From the NCBI RefSeq assembly GCF_001717585.1, contig NZ_CP017042.1, positions 2,076,501-2,140,500 of the forward strand: 64,000 bases of DNA. Direction: 5' to 3'. Source of the stretch: Selenomonas sp. oral taxon 920. GTDB lineage: Bacteria > Bacillota > Negativicutes > Selenomonadales > Selenomonadaceae. Under the pieces are notes generated by a model. It was given only the letters and a program-made list of their open reading frames with translations, did not search any database and was not told the DNA's origin. This document shows, piece by piece, positions 51,511 to 61,329 of the stretch (the first letter of the stretch is position 1; each line of letters starts with the position of its first letter). Made by a program: the position numbers and the translations under genes.

Positions 51511-53709
51511 TTAACCTGCGGCTTCTTCCTTCGCGCGTGCGATGAGAAGGGTCAGGAGCTTGATGCCCGCCTCGGGGATGTTCGTGCCCGGTGCGAAGAT
51601 CGCGACCGCGCCGTGCTCGTAGAGGTTGTCATAGTCCTGTACGGGGATAACGCCGCCAATACAGACCATGATGTCGTCACGTCCGAGCTTCTTCAGCTCA
51701 TCGACAAGCTGCGGCAGGAGCGTGTTGTGCCCCGCTGCGAGCGAGCTGAACCCGACCATGTGCACGTCGTTGTCGACCGCATCCTGCGCCGTCTCGGCAG
51801 GGGTCTGGAAGAGAGGGCCCACGTCGACGTCCCAGCCCATGTCGGCGAAGGAGGACGCAATGACCTTCTGTCCGCGGTCGTGTCCGTCCTGTCCCATCTT
51901 CGCGACGAAGATACGCGGACGGCGGCCTGTGAGTTCTTCGAACTCGTCCGCCATCTCGCGGGCGCGGTCGAGCTCGGTCTTGTCCGTGAACTCGGAGGAG
52001 TAGACACCCGAGATCGTATGAATGACCGCCTGGAAGCGTCCGGATACCTTCTCCACCGCATCGGAGATCTCGCCGAGCGAAGCGCGGACGCGTGCCGCGT
52101 CGACAGCCGCTTCGAGCAGGTTGCCGTTGTCGCGCGTCTCTGCCGCCTTTGTGATGCCCTCGAGGCAGCGGCGTACATCGTCCGCATTGCGCTCTGCGCG
52201 CAGCTTTTCGAGACGCTCGACCTGTGCCTGACGCACGGCCGTGTTGTCGATCGCGAGGATCTGCAGGGGGTCTTCCTTTTCGAGGCGGTACTTGTTCACG
52301 CCGACGATGCTCTCGATGCCGGAGTCGATCTGCGCCTGACGGCGTGCTGCCGCCTCCTCGATGCGCATCTTCGGGAGCCCCGTCGAGATCGCCTTTGCCA
52401 TGCCGCCGAGTGCCTCGACCTCCTGGATATGCGCCCAAGCGCGGCGGATGATCTCGTTTGTGAGAGCCTCGACGTAGTACGATCCGCCCCACGGGTCGAT
52501 GATCTTGCAAACGCTCGTCTCGTCCTGGATGTAGAGCTGCGTGTTGCGCGCAATACGCGCCGAGAAGTCCGTCGGCAGTGCGATCGCCTCGTCGAGTGCG
52601 TTCGTATGGAGGGACTGCGTGTGGCCGAGTGCCGCGCCCATCGCCTCCATCGCCGTGCGGGCGATGTTGTTGAACGGATCCTGCGCCGTCAGCGACCAGC
52701 CCGATGTTTGGCTGTGCGTACGGAGTGCCATCGACTTGTCGTTCTTCGCGTCGAACGACTTGACAATCTTCGCCCAGAGGACACGTGCCGCACGCATCTT
52801 TGCGATCTCCATGAAGTAGTTCTTGCCGATTGCCCAGAAGAACGAGAGACGCTTTGCAAAGTCGTCGACGGCGAGCCCCGCCTTGATGCCCGTGCGGATG
52901 TACTCAAGGCCGTCCGCGAGCGTGTAGCCGAGCTCGATGTCTGCAGGCGCACCCGCCTCCTGCATATGGTAGCCGGAGATGGAGATGCTGTTGAACTTCG
53001 GCATGTACTTCGTCGTGTACTCGAAGATATCGCCGATGATGCGCATGGACATCTCAGGCGGGTAGATGTAGGTGTTGCGAACCATGAACTCTTTCAGAAT
53101 ATCGTTCTGAATCGTACCTGCCATGATCTTTTTGTCAACGCCCTGCTCCTCGCCCGAGACGATGAAGAACGCGAGGATCGGCAGAACCGCGCCGTTCATC
53201 GTCATGGAGACGGACATCTGGTCGAGCGGGATGCCCGAGAACAGGATGTTCATATCCAGCATGGAGCAGACCGAAACGCCTGCTTTGCCCACGTCACCGA
53301 CGACGCGTGGGTTGTCCGCATCGTAGCCGCGGTGGGTCGGGAGGTCGAACGCGATGGAAAGGCCCTTCTGACCTGCGGCGAGGTTGCGGCGGTAGAACGC
53401 ATTCGACTCCTCCGCCGTCGAGAAACCTGCGTACTGGCGCACTGTCCACGGACGGAAGACGTACATCGTGGAGTACGGGCCGCGCAGACACGGCGGAATG
53501 CCGCTCGCAAAGTCGAGGTGGGTCATACGCTCGTATACGTCGTGATCGTAGAAGGGGCTCACAGGTACACGCTCCATCGTCTTGTGCGTGAGTGCCTCAA
53601 ACGTCCGCCCCGTCGTCCCCTCGAAGAGGGCGCGCCACTCCTTGGAGTCTGCGGACGGGCTTTCGCCGAGGCTCATCCCGGTGAAATCCGGGTTCGTAAA
53701 GCCTGCCAT
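51511..53709 (-). CDS. mutB: Methylmalonyl-CoA mutase, large (catalytic) subunit
   Basis: 732 residues. N-terminal TIM barrel with the CoA- and substrate-binding stretch [20 protein letters not shown] and [12 protein letters not shown]. The C-terminal cobalamin domain has DGHDRG (608-613) with His610 as lower cobalt ligand, then [10 protein letters not shown] and [10 protein letters not shown]. Interconverts succinyl-CoA and methylmalonyl-CoA in propionate formation. The start overlaps the mutA stop as TAATG. Confidence 0.96.
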   Translation of the reverse strand: MAGFTNPDFTGMSLGESPSADSKEWRALFEGTTGRTFEALTHKTMERVPVSPFYDHDVYERMTHLDFASGIPPCLRGPYSTMYVFRPWTVRQYAGFSTAEESNAFYRRNLAAGQKGLSIAFDLPTHRGYDADNPRVVGDVGKAGVSVCSMLDMNILFSGIPLDQMSVSMTMNGAVLPILAFFIVSGEEQGVDKKIMAGTIQNDILKEFMVRNTYIYPPEMSMRIIGDIFEYTTKYMPKFNSISISGYHMQEAGAPADIELGYTLADGLEYIRTGIKAGLAVDDFAKRLSFFWAIGKNYFMEIAKMRAARVLWAKIVKSFDAKNDKSMALRTHSQTSGWSLTAQDPFNNIARTAMEAMGAALGHTQSLHTNALDEAIALPTDFSARIARNTQLYIQDETSVCKIIDPWGGSYYVEALTNEIIRRAWAHIQEVEALGGMAKAISTGLPKMRIEEAAARRQAQIDSGIESIVGVNKYRLEKEDPLQILAIDNTAVRQAQVERLEKLRAERNADDVRRCLEGITKAAETRDNGNLLEAAVDAARVRASLGEISDAVEKVSGRFQAVIHTISGVYSSEFTDKTELDRAREMADEFEELTGRRPRIFVAKMGQDGHDRGQKVIASSFADMGWDVDVGPLFQTPAETAQDAVDNDVHMVGFSSLAAGHNTLLPQLVDELKKLGRDDIMVCIGGVIPVQDYDNLYEHGAVAIFAPGTNIPEAGIKLLTLLIARAKEEAAG

Positions 53710-55895
53710 TACGCAATCATCCCTTTCTTTTTCTGAAGGCGCTCAAGCACCTCGTAGCAGTTCGCCTTGACGGAGATGTATTCATCAATGCCCGCGTTGT
53801 TGTAAGTCTCAAGGAGATCCTTCGGCGCTGCGCCCGCGAGGAATACGCGCGCATTCGGCAGAACCTCGTGGAGCTTCGGTGCAAGTGCAGGCACGATCTC
53901 GGGATAGGTCGCATCCGTGGAGCAGATGACCACCGCATCCGCGCCGCTCTTGCCCGCCGCCTCGGCGGCCTCCTCGACGGTCTTGAACCCGTCGTTGCCG
54001 AGCACCTCGAACGCGCCGACCTGCAGGAAGCCTGTGGTAAAGTCTGCACGCGCCTTGTGCTGCGGGATGGGGCCCATGTTCGCGAGGAATATCTTGACGT
54101 TGTCGTTCTTCTGTGCCTTGTAGTCCTCGGTGCGGCGGCGCAGTGCCTCAAAACGCTCGCTCCAGCGGTGCGGTGCGATCGCCGTGACCGTCTCCGCCGC
54201 GCCCTTGCCGTCCGTGACCGCCGCCATCAGCTCTGCAATCGTCGCACCTGCAAACGCCGCCTCGATGCCGTGCTCGAGTGTGCCGTCCGCCTTGAATGCC
54301 GCAAGCACCTCGTCGCGGTGCTTTGTGTCGATGTCGGAGAGATATGCCTCGATGTCTTTCGTGCGCTGTGCCTTGAGTGCCGCCGTATCCTCCGCACGCG
54401 TTTCGAGCAGGACCTCTGTCATGTTCGGGTACATATTGTTGCCGACGATGCGGTCTTTGCGGATGTCCGCCTTCTTGAAGCGGTCTGCGAGAATCTTTGC
54501 GATCTCGTCCTGCACCGAGCCGGCACGGAGTGCCGCAACGATGCCGCCCTGCTTTTCGATGCTCTGGAACTCTGCCCAGATCTTTTCCTTCATCTGGCGT
54601 GTCAGCGTCTCAACCGCCCACGAACCGCCCGCAGGATCGATCGGCTGCAGCATGCCGAACTCCTCCTGCAGCATGATCTGGATGTTGCGTGCAATGCGGC
54701 GAGAGAACTCGTCTCCCTTGCGGATGGGCTCGTCGAACGGCGCACTCTCGAACGAATCGATGCCGCCCACAACGCCCGAGAAGATCTCCGTCGTGTTGCG
54801 GAGCATGTTGACGTACGGATCGTAGATAGTCTTGAAGAAGAGCGCAGGACGTGCGTGAATCCGCATCTTCTGCGACTCGGCATTGCCGCCGAACGCCTTG
54901 ACGATCTGTGCCCAGATGGGGCGCACAGCGCGCAGTTTTGCGATCTGCAGGAAGAAGTTCGCGCCCATCGAGAAGCCGAACGCAATCTGTCCTGCCGCCT
55001 CGTCAACCGTCAGCCCGCGCTCGCACAGCGCACGCAGATACGCTGCTGCCGTCGCCAGACACGCTGCGACCTCCTGCACATCGTTTGCACCGCCGCTGCT
55101 GTAGACATCGCTGCGGACAAACACCGTGCGCAGATGCGGCGCATGTGTTGTCGCCCAGCGTGCCGCTGCGGCGAGGCTGTCATAGTGTGCGTCGAGCGAT
55201 GCGGGGAGCTTGCCGTCGGTCACGAGTGCGCCGATCGGGTCTGCCCCAACGATGCCCTGCACCTTCGTCATGTCGTCCCCTGCCGCACGGCGTGCCGCCG
55301 CGACGAGCGAGAGGAGCGGGAGAGCATTCGCACCCGCATAGACATAGAGCGGAAACTTCGCGAGATCAAGCCCCTCAAGGAGCGTGTGCATATCGTCGAC
55401 CGTCGTCACGCTCGTGCCGATGTCGCCGACCTTCTCCGCCTGACGCGCATCCACACCCGCACGCGAAGCGGTGTCGAGCACGATATGATAGATCGTCGAC
55501 CCCTTGTCGTTCTCGTGCCGCAGGAGCTCATTGTTCTCGGAGGGCAGTGTCTCGTCACATGCCTGCGCGATGCCCCACGGCTTTCCGATGTAGCCGGCGG
55601 GATCCACGCCGCGCAGGTAGTCGCCCATGCCGGGCATGATGCTCTTCGGCAGGATGTCCTCCGTGTGTTTCCGCGTATACATAGGGTCAAAGGTGATGCC
55701 CTCGTAGGTCTTCGTGAACATGACCTTCTCATAGGGAGCACCCTTGAGCAGCGCTTCACACGCTTCCTTCCACTCCGCATCCGTCGGCGGCGTAAATTCA
55801 TCGAGCGAGACATCGGGGAAGTCCTCGACATCCGCAGATTTCTTCAGAAGCTTCTGAAGTTCTTCGTCACTCGACCGCTCTTTTTCTTCCGGCAT
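53709..55895 (-). CDS. mutA: Methylmalonyl-CoA mutase, small subunit
   Basis: 728 residues, same fold as MutB but without the DxHxxG cobalamin ligand in its C-terminal domain ([21 protein letters not shown], then [19 protein letters not shown]), as usual for the non-catalytic subunit. N-terminal [28 protein letters not shown]. The ATG at 55895 follows AAGGAGGA. First gene of mutA-mutB-meaB-msrA-like. The epimerase and decarboxylase genes of the pathway are not in the window. Confidence 0.95.
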   Translation of the reverse strand: MPEEKERSSDEELQKLLKKSADVEDFPDVSLDEFTPPTDAEWKEACEALLKGAPYEKVMFTKTYEGITFDPMYTRKHTEDILPKSIMPGMGDYLRGVDPAGYIGKPWGIAQACDETLPSENNELLRHENDKGSTIYHIVLDTASRAGVDARQAEKVGDIGTSVTTVDDMHTLLEGLDLAKFPLYVYAGANALPLLSLVAAARRAAGDDMTKVQGIVGADPIGALVTDGKLPASLDAHYDSLAAAARWATTHAPHLRTVFVRSDVYSSGGANDVQEVAACLATAAAYLRALCERGLTVDEAAGQIAFGFSMGANFFLQIAKLRAVRPIWAQIVKAFGGNAESQKMRIHARPALFFKTIYDPYVNMLRNTTEIFSGVVGGIDSFESAPFDEPIRKGDEFSRRIARNIQIMLQEEFGMLQPIDPAGGSWAVETLTRQMKEKIWAEFQSIEKQGGIVAALRAGSVQDEIAKILADRFKKADIRKDRIVGNNMYPNMTEVLLETRAEDTAALKAQRTKDIEAYLSDIDTKHRDEVLAAFKADGTLEHGIEAAFAGATIAELMAAVTDGKGAAETVTAIAPHRWSERFEALRRRTEDYKAQKNDNVKIFLANMGPIPQHKARADFTTGFLQVGAFEVLGNDGFKTVEEAAEAAGKSGADAVVICSTDATYPEIVPALAPKLHEVLPNARVFLAGAAPKDLLETYNNAGIDEYISVKANCYEVLERLQKKKGMIA

Positions 55896-55933
55896 AGTAC
55901 GTCCTCCTTTAATTTATTGCGGGAAGGCTCTGC

Positions 55934-55948
55934 TAGTTCTATGAACTA
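55934..55948. promoter_or_regulatory. Possible operator upstream of mutA
   Basis: Perfect palindrome TAGTTC-TAT-GAACTA, about 40 bases before the mutA start. No convincing -10 box was found, so its role is a guess. Confidence 0.35.
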
Positions 55949-55996
55949 ACACAAAAGTAAAGCAATTCTGTGCAGGAAGGAGATGTGTTCGTGGCA

Positions 55997-56175
55997 ATCT
56001 GTGCGATGCTCCAAAGCAAACCCTAGTGGAGCAAGCGGAAGCGAGGACACGTTCTGCCCCTGCGGATTTCTTTCGTTCAAGCGCGCAGCGCGCGTTTAAG
56101 AAGTCCGCAGGTATTTAGGCAGATAAGTGTCCGACCGCTTGCGTAACGAGGCGTTTGCGTGGAGTTCGCACAGAT
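55997..56175 (+). ncRNA. Structured intergenic element, copy B
   Basis: Nested stems in the same order as copy A: ATCTGTGCGA/TCGCACAGAT (55997-56006 with 56166-56175), CTCCA/TGGAG, GCAAAC/GTTTGC (56016-56021 with 56153-56158), GCAAGCGG/CCGCTTGC (56031-56038 with 56135-56142), GGACAC/GTGTCC, TCTGCC/GGCAGA (56053-56058 with 56118-56123) and CTGCGGA-type arms (56060-56072 with 56098-56110). It lacks the extra hairpins of copy A. Paired bases differ from copy A in a compensatory way, while CTAGTG, AACGAGG, GTATTTA and the apical loop are kept. It lies between mutA and the cobalamin riboswitch, with neighbours on the opposite strand. Confidence 0.6.
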
Positions 56176-56211
56176 GGCTATTTGACATCATACACGGAAT
56201 TGCATTCCTTG

Positions 56212-56246
56212 AAAAAAAATCGCTCTGAGCTTCCACCCTCAGAGCG
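56212..56246 (-). terminator. Strong terminator downstream of the riboswitch leader
   Basis: CGCTCTGAG (56221-56229) and CTCAGAGCG (56238-56246), followed on the minus strand by eight T (56212-56219). It closes whatever is transcribed from the riboswitch promoter before reaching copy B and mutA. Confidence 0.82.
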
Positions 56247-56343
56247 CGCCCCTAATACAAAGGGGCAAAACGAGAACTGAAAAGATGAGCAATGTTTCCC
56301 CAAGGAGCGCATACTCCTTCATCCCGGGGAAATCTCTGGGCAT
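56239..56343 (-). CDS. Possible 34-aa hydrophobic peptide under the riboswitch, doubtful
   Basis: Frame from ATG 56343 (or 56322, 27 residues) to a TGA at 56239 lying inside the terminator stem. The end of the peptide (LLIFSVLVLPLCIRGAL) would form a membrane helix. It is the only open frame between the riboswitch's hairpin and the strong terminator, but no ribosome site is visible for either start. It may be a small membrane protein, a remnant of a lost B12 gene, or chance. Confidence 0.25.
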   Translation of the reverse strand: MPRDFPGMKEYALLGETLLIFSVLVLPLCIRGAL

Positions 56344-56416
56344 GGGATTCTTTTCACATGCACACAGATCTCCTCAGGATCGCTCCACACGCCGCAAGAA
56401 GGGTGTTCTATGCAAA

Positions 56417-56455
56417 GAAAAAGCCCTTTCCGCGGTGTGCAGAACGGGCTTTTTC
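56417..56455 (-). terminator. Terminator hairpin of the cobalamin riboswitch
   Basis: GAAAAAGCCC (56417-56426) and GGGCTTTTTC (56446-56455) form the stem; on the minus strand the descending arm ends in TTTTTC. About 110 bases downstream of the B12 box, it is the likely expression platform. Confidence 0.7.
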
Positions 56456-56564
56456 GGTATCGTTACTCAGTTCCCCATGTGGTCCGGTCTAAGCGCCAAA
56501 CTCTCTCTCGAGGCGAACGAATCCGCAAAATCTCCATCCCCATCACTCGCAGGTCAATCGGTGA

Positions 56565-56765
56565 TTGTTAATCAAGCAGGTCTCCTGGCTCCAGTTCATC
56601 GCTCATCCACACCTTCCCGGAGATTTCTCCCCAGTGACTGCTGACGCGAGGTCAGCGCGTGGACTCGCTCCCTGTTACAGTGGCGTGACCGCTCCGGCTT
56701 ATGAAATCAATGATTCCCATACCGGATTCCCTATGAAGCATTGAGGCTTTGATGATGTCAAAACC
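56565..56765 (-). ncRNA. Cobalamin riboswitch
   Basis: On the minus strand the element carries GGTATGGGAATC near its 5' end, the AAGCCGGAGCGGTCACGCC-type core with GCCACTGT, and the B12 box AGCCAGGAGACCTGC (56571-56592 region). These are the hallmark parts of AdoCbl-binding riboswitches. A consensus promoter lies upstream and terminators follow. No recognisable B12 transport or synthesis gene follows; the next gene is the B12-dependent mutase operon about 670 bases away, beyond two terminators. Boundaries are approximate. Confidence 0.88.
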
Positions 56766-56810
56766 TCTGCACTTGATCCAATACATATTTAGTTTTTATG
56801 GTACGATAGA

Positions 56811-56839
56811 ATAGTAACACCGAAATCACTTCTTGTCAA
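56811..56839 (-). promoter_or_regulatory. Promoter of the cobalamin riboswitch transcript
   Basis: On the minus strand TTGACA (56834-56839), 17-base spacer, TACTAT (56811-56816). It directly follows the U-tract of the preceding terminator. Confidence 0.75.
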
Positions 56840-56841
56840 CT

Positions 56842-56879
56842 AAAAAAGAATCACTGCGTGAATTATCTCACAGTGATTC
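56842..56879 (-). terminator. Terminator of the 3D-domain gene
   Basis: GAATCACTG (56848-56856) and CAGTGATTC (56871-56879) with inner pairs CGTGA/TCACA, followed by TTTTTT on the minus strand. The stem is again a version of the GGAATCRCTG motif. Confidence 0.8.
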
Positions 56880-56898
56880 CCTTCATGCATTATATACC

Positions 56899-57708
56899 TT
56901 ACTCGAGGACATAGACCTCGACGGAGCGGCGTCCGAATTGGATCGCCTCGTCATAGCTCTCCATACAGAGATCAATCGTATGTCCGACGATCGCACCGCC
57001 CGTATCCGCGGCAATCGCCTCGCCGTAGCCCGGTATGTAGAGACGCGTGCCGAGCGGAATGACGTTCGGATCGACCGCGACGACACCACGCCGTGCGGGA
57101 ATGCCGCTCGCTGTGATGCCGCTGCCGCCGCCGTCGCTCGGAAGATATGCCGATGCGTGCATCGTATATGCCGCACGGTAGCGCGGAATGCCGCGGCTGA
57201 CGCGCTCTTCCTCACGTTCACGTGCGCGGCGCTGTTCGGCGGCCTGCTCGTTCTCTGTCAGCCGAATCGCAAGGTTCGCCGTGATCGGCGTATCCGCAGC
57301 AGGCGTTACATCCACCTCATGCGGATTGTAGCCGTACTCTGCCATAACATCGCCGACCGTGCGCCCGCTCGTCATAACCTGCTGCGTGTCATCCCAGAAC
57401 GAGATGCTCACAGGAACGGCGCGGCGCACGGAAATCTCGGTATGGCGCTCATCTGCGCTGCGGAACACCTCGTAGGTATCCTTCGCGCCGAGTTTCACGC
57501 CCAACTTCTCAAAGATATCATTGGGTCTCGTCTGTACCGTCATATCGGTGATGGTCTCGCCGTCAACGTGCACGCTCACGCGCTGCATGTTCTTCGGCAG
57601 ACCGTTCATCGTGAATCCACTGGAGAAGAGCATCATCCCCGCCAAGGTGGCGCAGAACATCGTGTTCTTCTTTGTCTGAATCAGCTGGCCCAGTTTCGTC
57701 CACTGCAT
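56899..57708 (-). CDS. 3D-domain cell-wall protein with DUF348 domain
   Basis: 269 residues. N-terminal signal or membrane segment (TMFCATLAGMMLFSSGF), a ubiquitin-like DUF348 region (VHVDGETITDMTVQTRPNDIF), a charged linker (EQRRAREREEERV), and a C-terminal 3D domain with its three aspartates in VAVDPNVIPLG, AADTGG and TIDLCM. 3D domains are double-psi barrels found in lytic transglycosylase-like, resuscitation-type wall enzymes. Probably acts on peptidoglycan outside the membrane. Confidence 0.85.
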   Translation of the reverse strand: MQWTKLGQLIQTKKNTMFCATLAGMMLFSSGFTMNGLPKNMQRVSVHVDGETITDMTVQTRPNDIFEKLGVKLGAKDTYEVFRSADERHTEISVRRAVPVSISFWDDTQQVMTSGRTVGDVMAEYGYNPHEVDVTPAADTPITANLAIRLTENEQAAEQRRAREREEERVSRGIPRYRAAYTMHASAYLPSDGGGSGITASGIPARRGVVAVDPNVIPLGTRLYIPGYGEAIAADTGGAIVGHTIDLCMESYDEAIQFGRRSVEVYVLE

Positions 57709-57834
57709 AGAACTCCCCCTTTACTGACGGTATTTTCCCACTTCAAGCTGAATTTTTCATGAAAAATGGGATTCAGCTTTAAATTGAGAGTGTTTTTCTC
57801 ATCTGGTTCACCACTTTAGGGAAAATTGTCCCAC

Positions 57835-57875
57835 AGAAAAGCCCTGCGTGCGGAAGCGTGCTCCACGCGCAGGGC
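57835..57875 (-). terminator. Terminator of the metG-tatD operon
   Basis: GCCCTGCG (57841-57848) and CGCAGGGC (57868-57875), then TTTTCTG on the minus strand. Confidence 0.72.
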
Positions 57876-57990
57876 GACAATTTACGAAAGAATAATAAAT
57901 TTGTTTCAATTTCAGTTCAACAAGACAGGTATATCTGGCTTGTGTTCTGAGATTCGTCCCCAACGCGAGGGTGGGACTCGCGCCGCTGTG

Positions 57991-58776
57991 TCACCCCATT
58001 TTCAGCTTCGGATACAGCCGCCGCGCATTCTCCGTTGTATAGCGTGCAACCTCCTCCACGGTCTCGCCGCGCAGCTCTGCAATCTTTGCCGCGACGTGCA
58101 CGACGTAGGCAGGCTCGTTGCGCTTGCCGCGCTTCGGCACGGGCGCGAGGTACGGGCTGTCCGTCTCGATGAGGAGACTCTCCTGCGGAGCTTCGCGCAC
58201 GATTGCGGGCAGCTTTCCCGCATTCTTGAACGTCAGAGGACCGTCGACGCCGATATAGTAGCCGAGCTTCCACAGTTCGCGCGCTGTCTCCAGACTGCCC
58301 GAATAGCAGTGCAGTACGCCTGTGAGATCACGCCCCGCTGCCTGCAGGATGGCGAGTGTATCCCCGTGCGCCTCACGGTCGTGGATGCACACGGGCAGCC
58401 CCGCCGCACGTGCGAGATTCAGTTGGGTCACAAAGAGTTCGCGCTGCAGGGCGCGTACCTTCGGATCTTTCTCCCAGTAGTAGTCGAGTCCGATCTCGCC
58501 AATGGCGACCACCTTCGGATGCTTCGCCCACGTGAGCAGCTGCGCACGCTCCGCATCCGTCAGCACACACGCGCTCTCGGGGTGCACACCGACAGCGGCG
58601 TAGAGCGTGGGATACTGCTCCGCATCGGCGACCACCTGCGCGGATGCCGCCATCGTATCGCCCATGCTGATGATCTGCGTGACCCCCGCCGCGGCGGCAC
58701 GCGCAATCATCTCTGCGCGGTCGTCATCGTAGCGTTCGTCATACAGATGCGCGTGCGTATCAATGAATGTCGTCAT
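57991..58776 (-). CDS. tatD: TatD-family metal-dependent DNase/hydrolase
   Basis: 261 residues. Metal ligands in IDTHAHLYD (start), GEIGLDYYW, CIHDREAH, LHCYSG and LIETDSPYLAP, the standard TatD set. The start overlaps the metG stop as ATGA; the metG-tatD pairing is common in Firmicutes. Confidence 0.93.
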   Translation of the reverse strand: MTTFIDTHAHLYDERYDDDRAEMIARAAAAGVTQIISMGDTMAASAQVVADAEQYPTLYAAVGVHPESACVLTDAERAQLLTWAKHPKVVAIGEIGLDYYWEKDPKVRALQRELFVTQLNLARAAGLPVCIHDREAHGDTLAILQAAGRDLTGVLHCYSGSLETARELWKLGYYIGVDGPLTFKNAGKLPAIVREAPQESLLIETDSPYLAPVPKRGKRNEPAYVVHVAAKIAELRGETVEEVARYTTENARRLYPKLKMG

Positions 58777-60317
58777 TTTTCGATCTCAATGCGCGGGAAA
58801 AGCTGCTGCGCCGTACCGACCGTGTGACCGTCAGGCAGTCCGCCCCACGCGGCATCGGAGAGCTGCACCGCCGCAAAGTCCGACGTGAATCCCAGCTGCT
58901 CGTGGATGCGGCGTGCAGTCACGGGCAGGAACGGGGAGATCAGGATGCTCGTGATGCGCAGCGACTCGACGAGATGATAGATCACGGAGTCGAGCTCTGC
59001 CGCCTTCGCCTCGTCCTTTGCGAGCGTCCACGGTGCGGTCTCATCGATGTACTTGTTCGTACGCGAGATCAGTGCCCACGCCGTCTTAATCGCGGCAGAG
59101 AGCTCCATGCGCTCCATCTGCGCCGTATAGTCCGCGACCGTCGCTGCAGCCATTTCCTCAAGCACCGCATCGAAGTCCGTGCGCCCTGCGCCCTTTGTGA
59201 TAACGCCCTTCCGATACTTCTTCGCCATCGAAAGGGTTCTGTGCAGCAGATTGCCGAGATCGTTCGCCAGATCCGAGTTGATGCGCCCGATGAGTGTGTC
59301 GCGCGAGATGTTGCCGTCCTGCCCGAGCGTGATCTCGCGCAGCAGGAAGTAGCGCACGGCATCCGCGCCGAACTCCTCAATGAGCGCGATCGGATCGACC
59401 ACGTTGCCGACGGATTTCGACATCTTTGCCCCGTCCACGATGAGCCAACCGTGCCCATAGACCTTTTTCGGCAGGTCAATGCCGAGTGCCATCAGCATAC
59501 AGCCCCAGATGATCGTGTGGAAGCGCACAATCTCCTTGCCGACGAGATGCACGTCCGCCGGCCAGTAGTGGTTGAATTTTTCCTTGTCGTGCATATAGCC
59601 GATCGGCGTGAGGTAGTTCGTGAGCGCATCGAACCAGACGTAGACGACGTGCTTCGGGTCAAACGGCACGGGGATACCCCAGTCGAACGAGGTGCGAGAG
59701 ACGCACAGATCCTCCAGCCCCTGCTCGATGAACGCAATCATCTCGTTGTGGCGCGAGACGGGCTGGATGAAATCGGGATGTTCGTTGATGTAGGCAAGCA
59801 GACGGTCAGCATATTTGCTCATGCGGAAGAAGTACGCCTCCTCCGCGACCTCCTGCACGGGGCGGTGGCAGTCGGGGCAGCAGCCGTTCTCGTCGAGCTG
59901 CAGCTTCGTCCAGTAGCTCTCGCACGGCGTACAGTAGAGCCCTTTGTACTCTCCCTTGTAGATGTCGCCCTGATCGTAGATTTTTTGGAAAATATGCTGT
60001 ACGAGTTCGTGGTGACGCTCCTCCGACGTGCGGATAAAGTCGTCATAGGAGATGCCGAGCAGCCGCCACAGCTCCTGAAAGCCCGCAACAATGCGGTCGA
60101 CGTACTGAAGGGGCGTTACGCCCTCCTTCTCCGCCGCCTGTTGGATCTTCTGCCCGTGCTCGTCCGAGCCGGTCAGAAAGAACACATCGTAGCCCGCAAG
60201 CCGCTTGAACCGCGCAATCGTGTCCGCAACCGTCGTGCAGTAAGCGTGTCCGATGTGCAGCTTCGCGCTCGGATAGTAAATCGGTGTAGTGATGTAAAAG
60301 GGAGTCTTTTCACTCAT
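58773..60317 (-). CDS. metG: Methionyl-tRNA synthetase (short form)
   Basis: 514 residues. HIGH motif at 21-24, zinc cysteines C129-x2-C132 and C147-x2-C150, KMSKS at 298-302, then the anticodon-binding helical domain. The C-terminal EMAPII-like tRNA-binding/dimerisation domain (about 100 residues) found in many bacterial MetRS is absent. Charges tRNA-Met. Confidence 0.96.
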   Translation of the reverse strand: MSEKTPFYITTPIYYPSAKLHIGHAYCTTVADTIARFKRLAGYDVFFLTGSDEHGQKIQQAAEKEGVTPLQYVDRIVAGFQELWRLLGISYDDFIRTSEERHHELVQHIFQKIYDQGDIYKGEYKGLYCTPCESYWTKLQLDENGCCPDCHRPVQEVAEEAYFFRMSKYADRLLAYINEHPDFIQPVSRHNEMIAFIEQGLEDLCVSRTSFDWGIPVPFDPKHVVYVWFDALTNYLTPIGYMHDKEKFNHYWPADVHLVGKEIVRFHTIIWGCMLMALGIDLPKKVYGHGWLIVDGAKMSKSVGNVVDPIALIEEFGADAVRYFLLREITLGQDGNISRDTLIGRINSDLANDLGNLLHRTLSMAKKYRKGVITKGAGRTDFDAVLEEMAAATVADYTAQMERMELSAAIKTAWALISRTNKYIDETAPWTLAKDEAKAAELDSVIYHLVESLRITSILISPFLPVTARRIHEQLGFTSDFAAVQLSDAAWGGLPDGHTVGTAQQLFPRIEIEK

Positions 60318-60450
60318 AAATCATGCCTCGTTTCGATTTGATGTACTATATAGTAGCACAGACAATGCATGGTGACAACTGCGGCGGCATTCTTATCTCT
60401 TACACATTGGATAAAATGATACGATAAAATAATCAGAGGGGGGGAGACAT

Positions 60451-60921
60451 ATGAGGATACGCATTCCTGATTGGGTGGTATGCCTATTTATCGTTTATAT
60501 CACAGCAATGATAATGCGCGATACATATTTAGATATATCCCCCCAAGTGAAGCAGTTTGAATCGACCATCGTGGACGCCTATCTGCAGATACCATATCCG
60601 CCGGGAACCGTCATCACGGAGCCGTTCGATATCTGGAGAAAGGAAGAGCACCGCCACCTTTCCTATCGGTGCAAGTCCCTGCTCACGCCGGTCGAGCTCA
60701 CTGCGTTCTATGATGACTTTTTTCAAAAGCTTGGCGCACAGAAAACAGTCTCACATCAAACCAGAACACAGCGCCCGCCACATCCGCGAACCATTGTCTC
60801 AACGAGTTACACCTATCACACAGAGGACTGTGTTTATTATATCCGCTTTTACAAGGGCGATGTGCTCTGGACGAACATCTCCATCAGCATTCATGCCGCT
60901 GCGGACAATCGTCTCCGCTAG
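60451..60921 (+). CDS. Small membrane-anchored protein of unknown function, paralogue 1
   Basis: 156 residues: one N-terminal membrane helix (WVVCLFIVYITAMIM) and an extracytoplasmic domain. Shared with the gene at 61330 are IWRKEEHR.LSY.CKSLL, FYDDFFQK.GA and TEDCVYY..FY. GAGGGGGGGAG precedes the ATG. I do not recognise the family. The two conserved cysteines (CKS and EDC) could form a disulfide. Confidence 0.75.
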   Translation: MRIRIPDWVVCLFIVYITAMIMRDTYLDISPQVKQFESTIVDAYLQIPYPPGTVITEPFDIWRKEEHRHLSYRCKSLLTPVELTAFYDDFFQKLGAQKTVSHQTRTQRPPHPRTIVSTSYTYHTEDCVYYIRFYKGDVLWTNISISIHAAADNRLR

Positions 60922-60982
60922 GGAATCGCTGATACATTTCTGTATCGGGGATGAACGTCGGTGTCCGTATGTATCGCTATGG

Positions 60983-61300
60983 TCAAGCGGGGACATTTTT
61001 GATCGCGTGAATGACCTTGTCTGCAACCGCTCGATACGCTGTCCAACCGCGATAACAGCAATTACAGTCACAACAGACATGGCCAATAAACCCTGCCAAC
61101 TCATCAGGAGCAGGGGCATTCCGCCACGGGGGACACGCCTCCAGCCGCTTGCAGATCAAGTGAACTTCATGCTCATATTCGTCTGGCGGCGCAGATGGAA
61201 ACAAATGCAGGGGGTCCCATTCGTCTATGACCTTTTTCACGGCGAGAAAGGTCTCCAACTGCGGCACGGATGCTCTTAAATACAGATTCATGTATCGCAT
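60983..61300 (-). CDS. DUF1871-like protein (105 aa)
   Basis: The stretch VIDEWDPLHLFPSAPPDEYEHEV matches the signature of DUF1871 (Bacillus YugE-like) small cytoplasmic proteins. The C-terminal third has an unusual CCDCNCC cluster that could bind metal. GGAG lies 5 bases before the ATG at 61300. It is on the opposite strand between two paralogous genes. Function unknown; YugE-type proteins are often linked to contact-dependent or immunity-type loci, which I cannot confirm here. Confidence 0.6.
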   Translation of the reverse strand: MRYMNLYLRASVPQLETFLAVKKVIDEWDPLHLFPSAPPDEYEHEVHLICKRLEACPPWRNAPAPDELAGFIGHVCCDCNCCYRGWTAYRAVADKVIHAIKNVPA

Positions 61301-61329
61301 AATTTCTCCAAGTTAAGAAGGGGATCCGA

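Noticed and set aside
51487-53736. 749-codon plus-strand open frame opposite mutB
   Set aside because: It mirrors mutB over its whole length, is rich in Arg, His and Leu with no recognisable motif, and has no ribosome site. GC-rich third codon positions keep the antisense frame open.
53868-55949. 693-codon plus-strand open frame opposite mutA
   Set aside because: Same explanation: an antisense shadow of a long GC-rich gene with Arg/Cys-rich low-complexity translation.
56285-56644. 119-codon plus-strand frame across the cobalamin riboswitch
   Set aside because: It overlaps the B12 box and the riboswitch terminator hairpin, has no ribosome site and no family resemblance.
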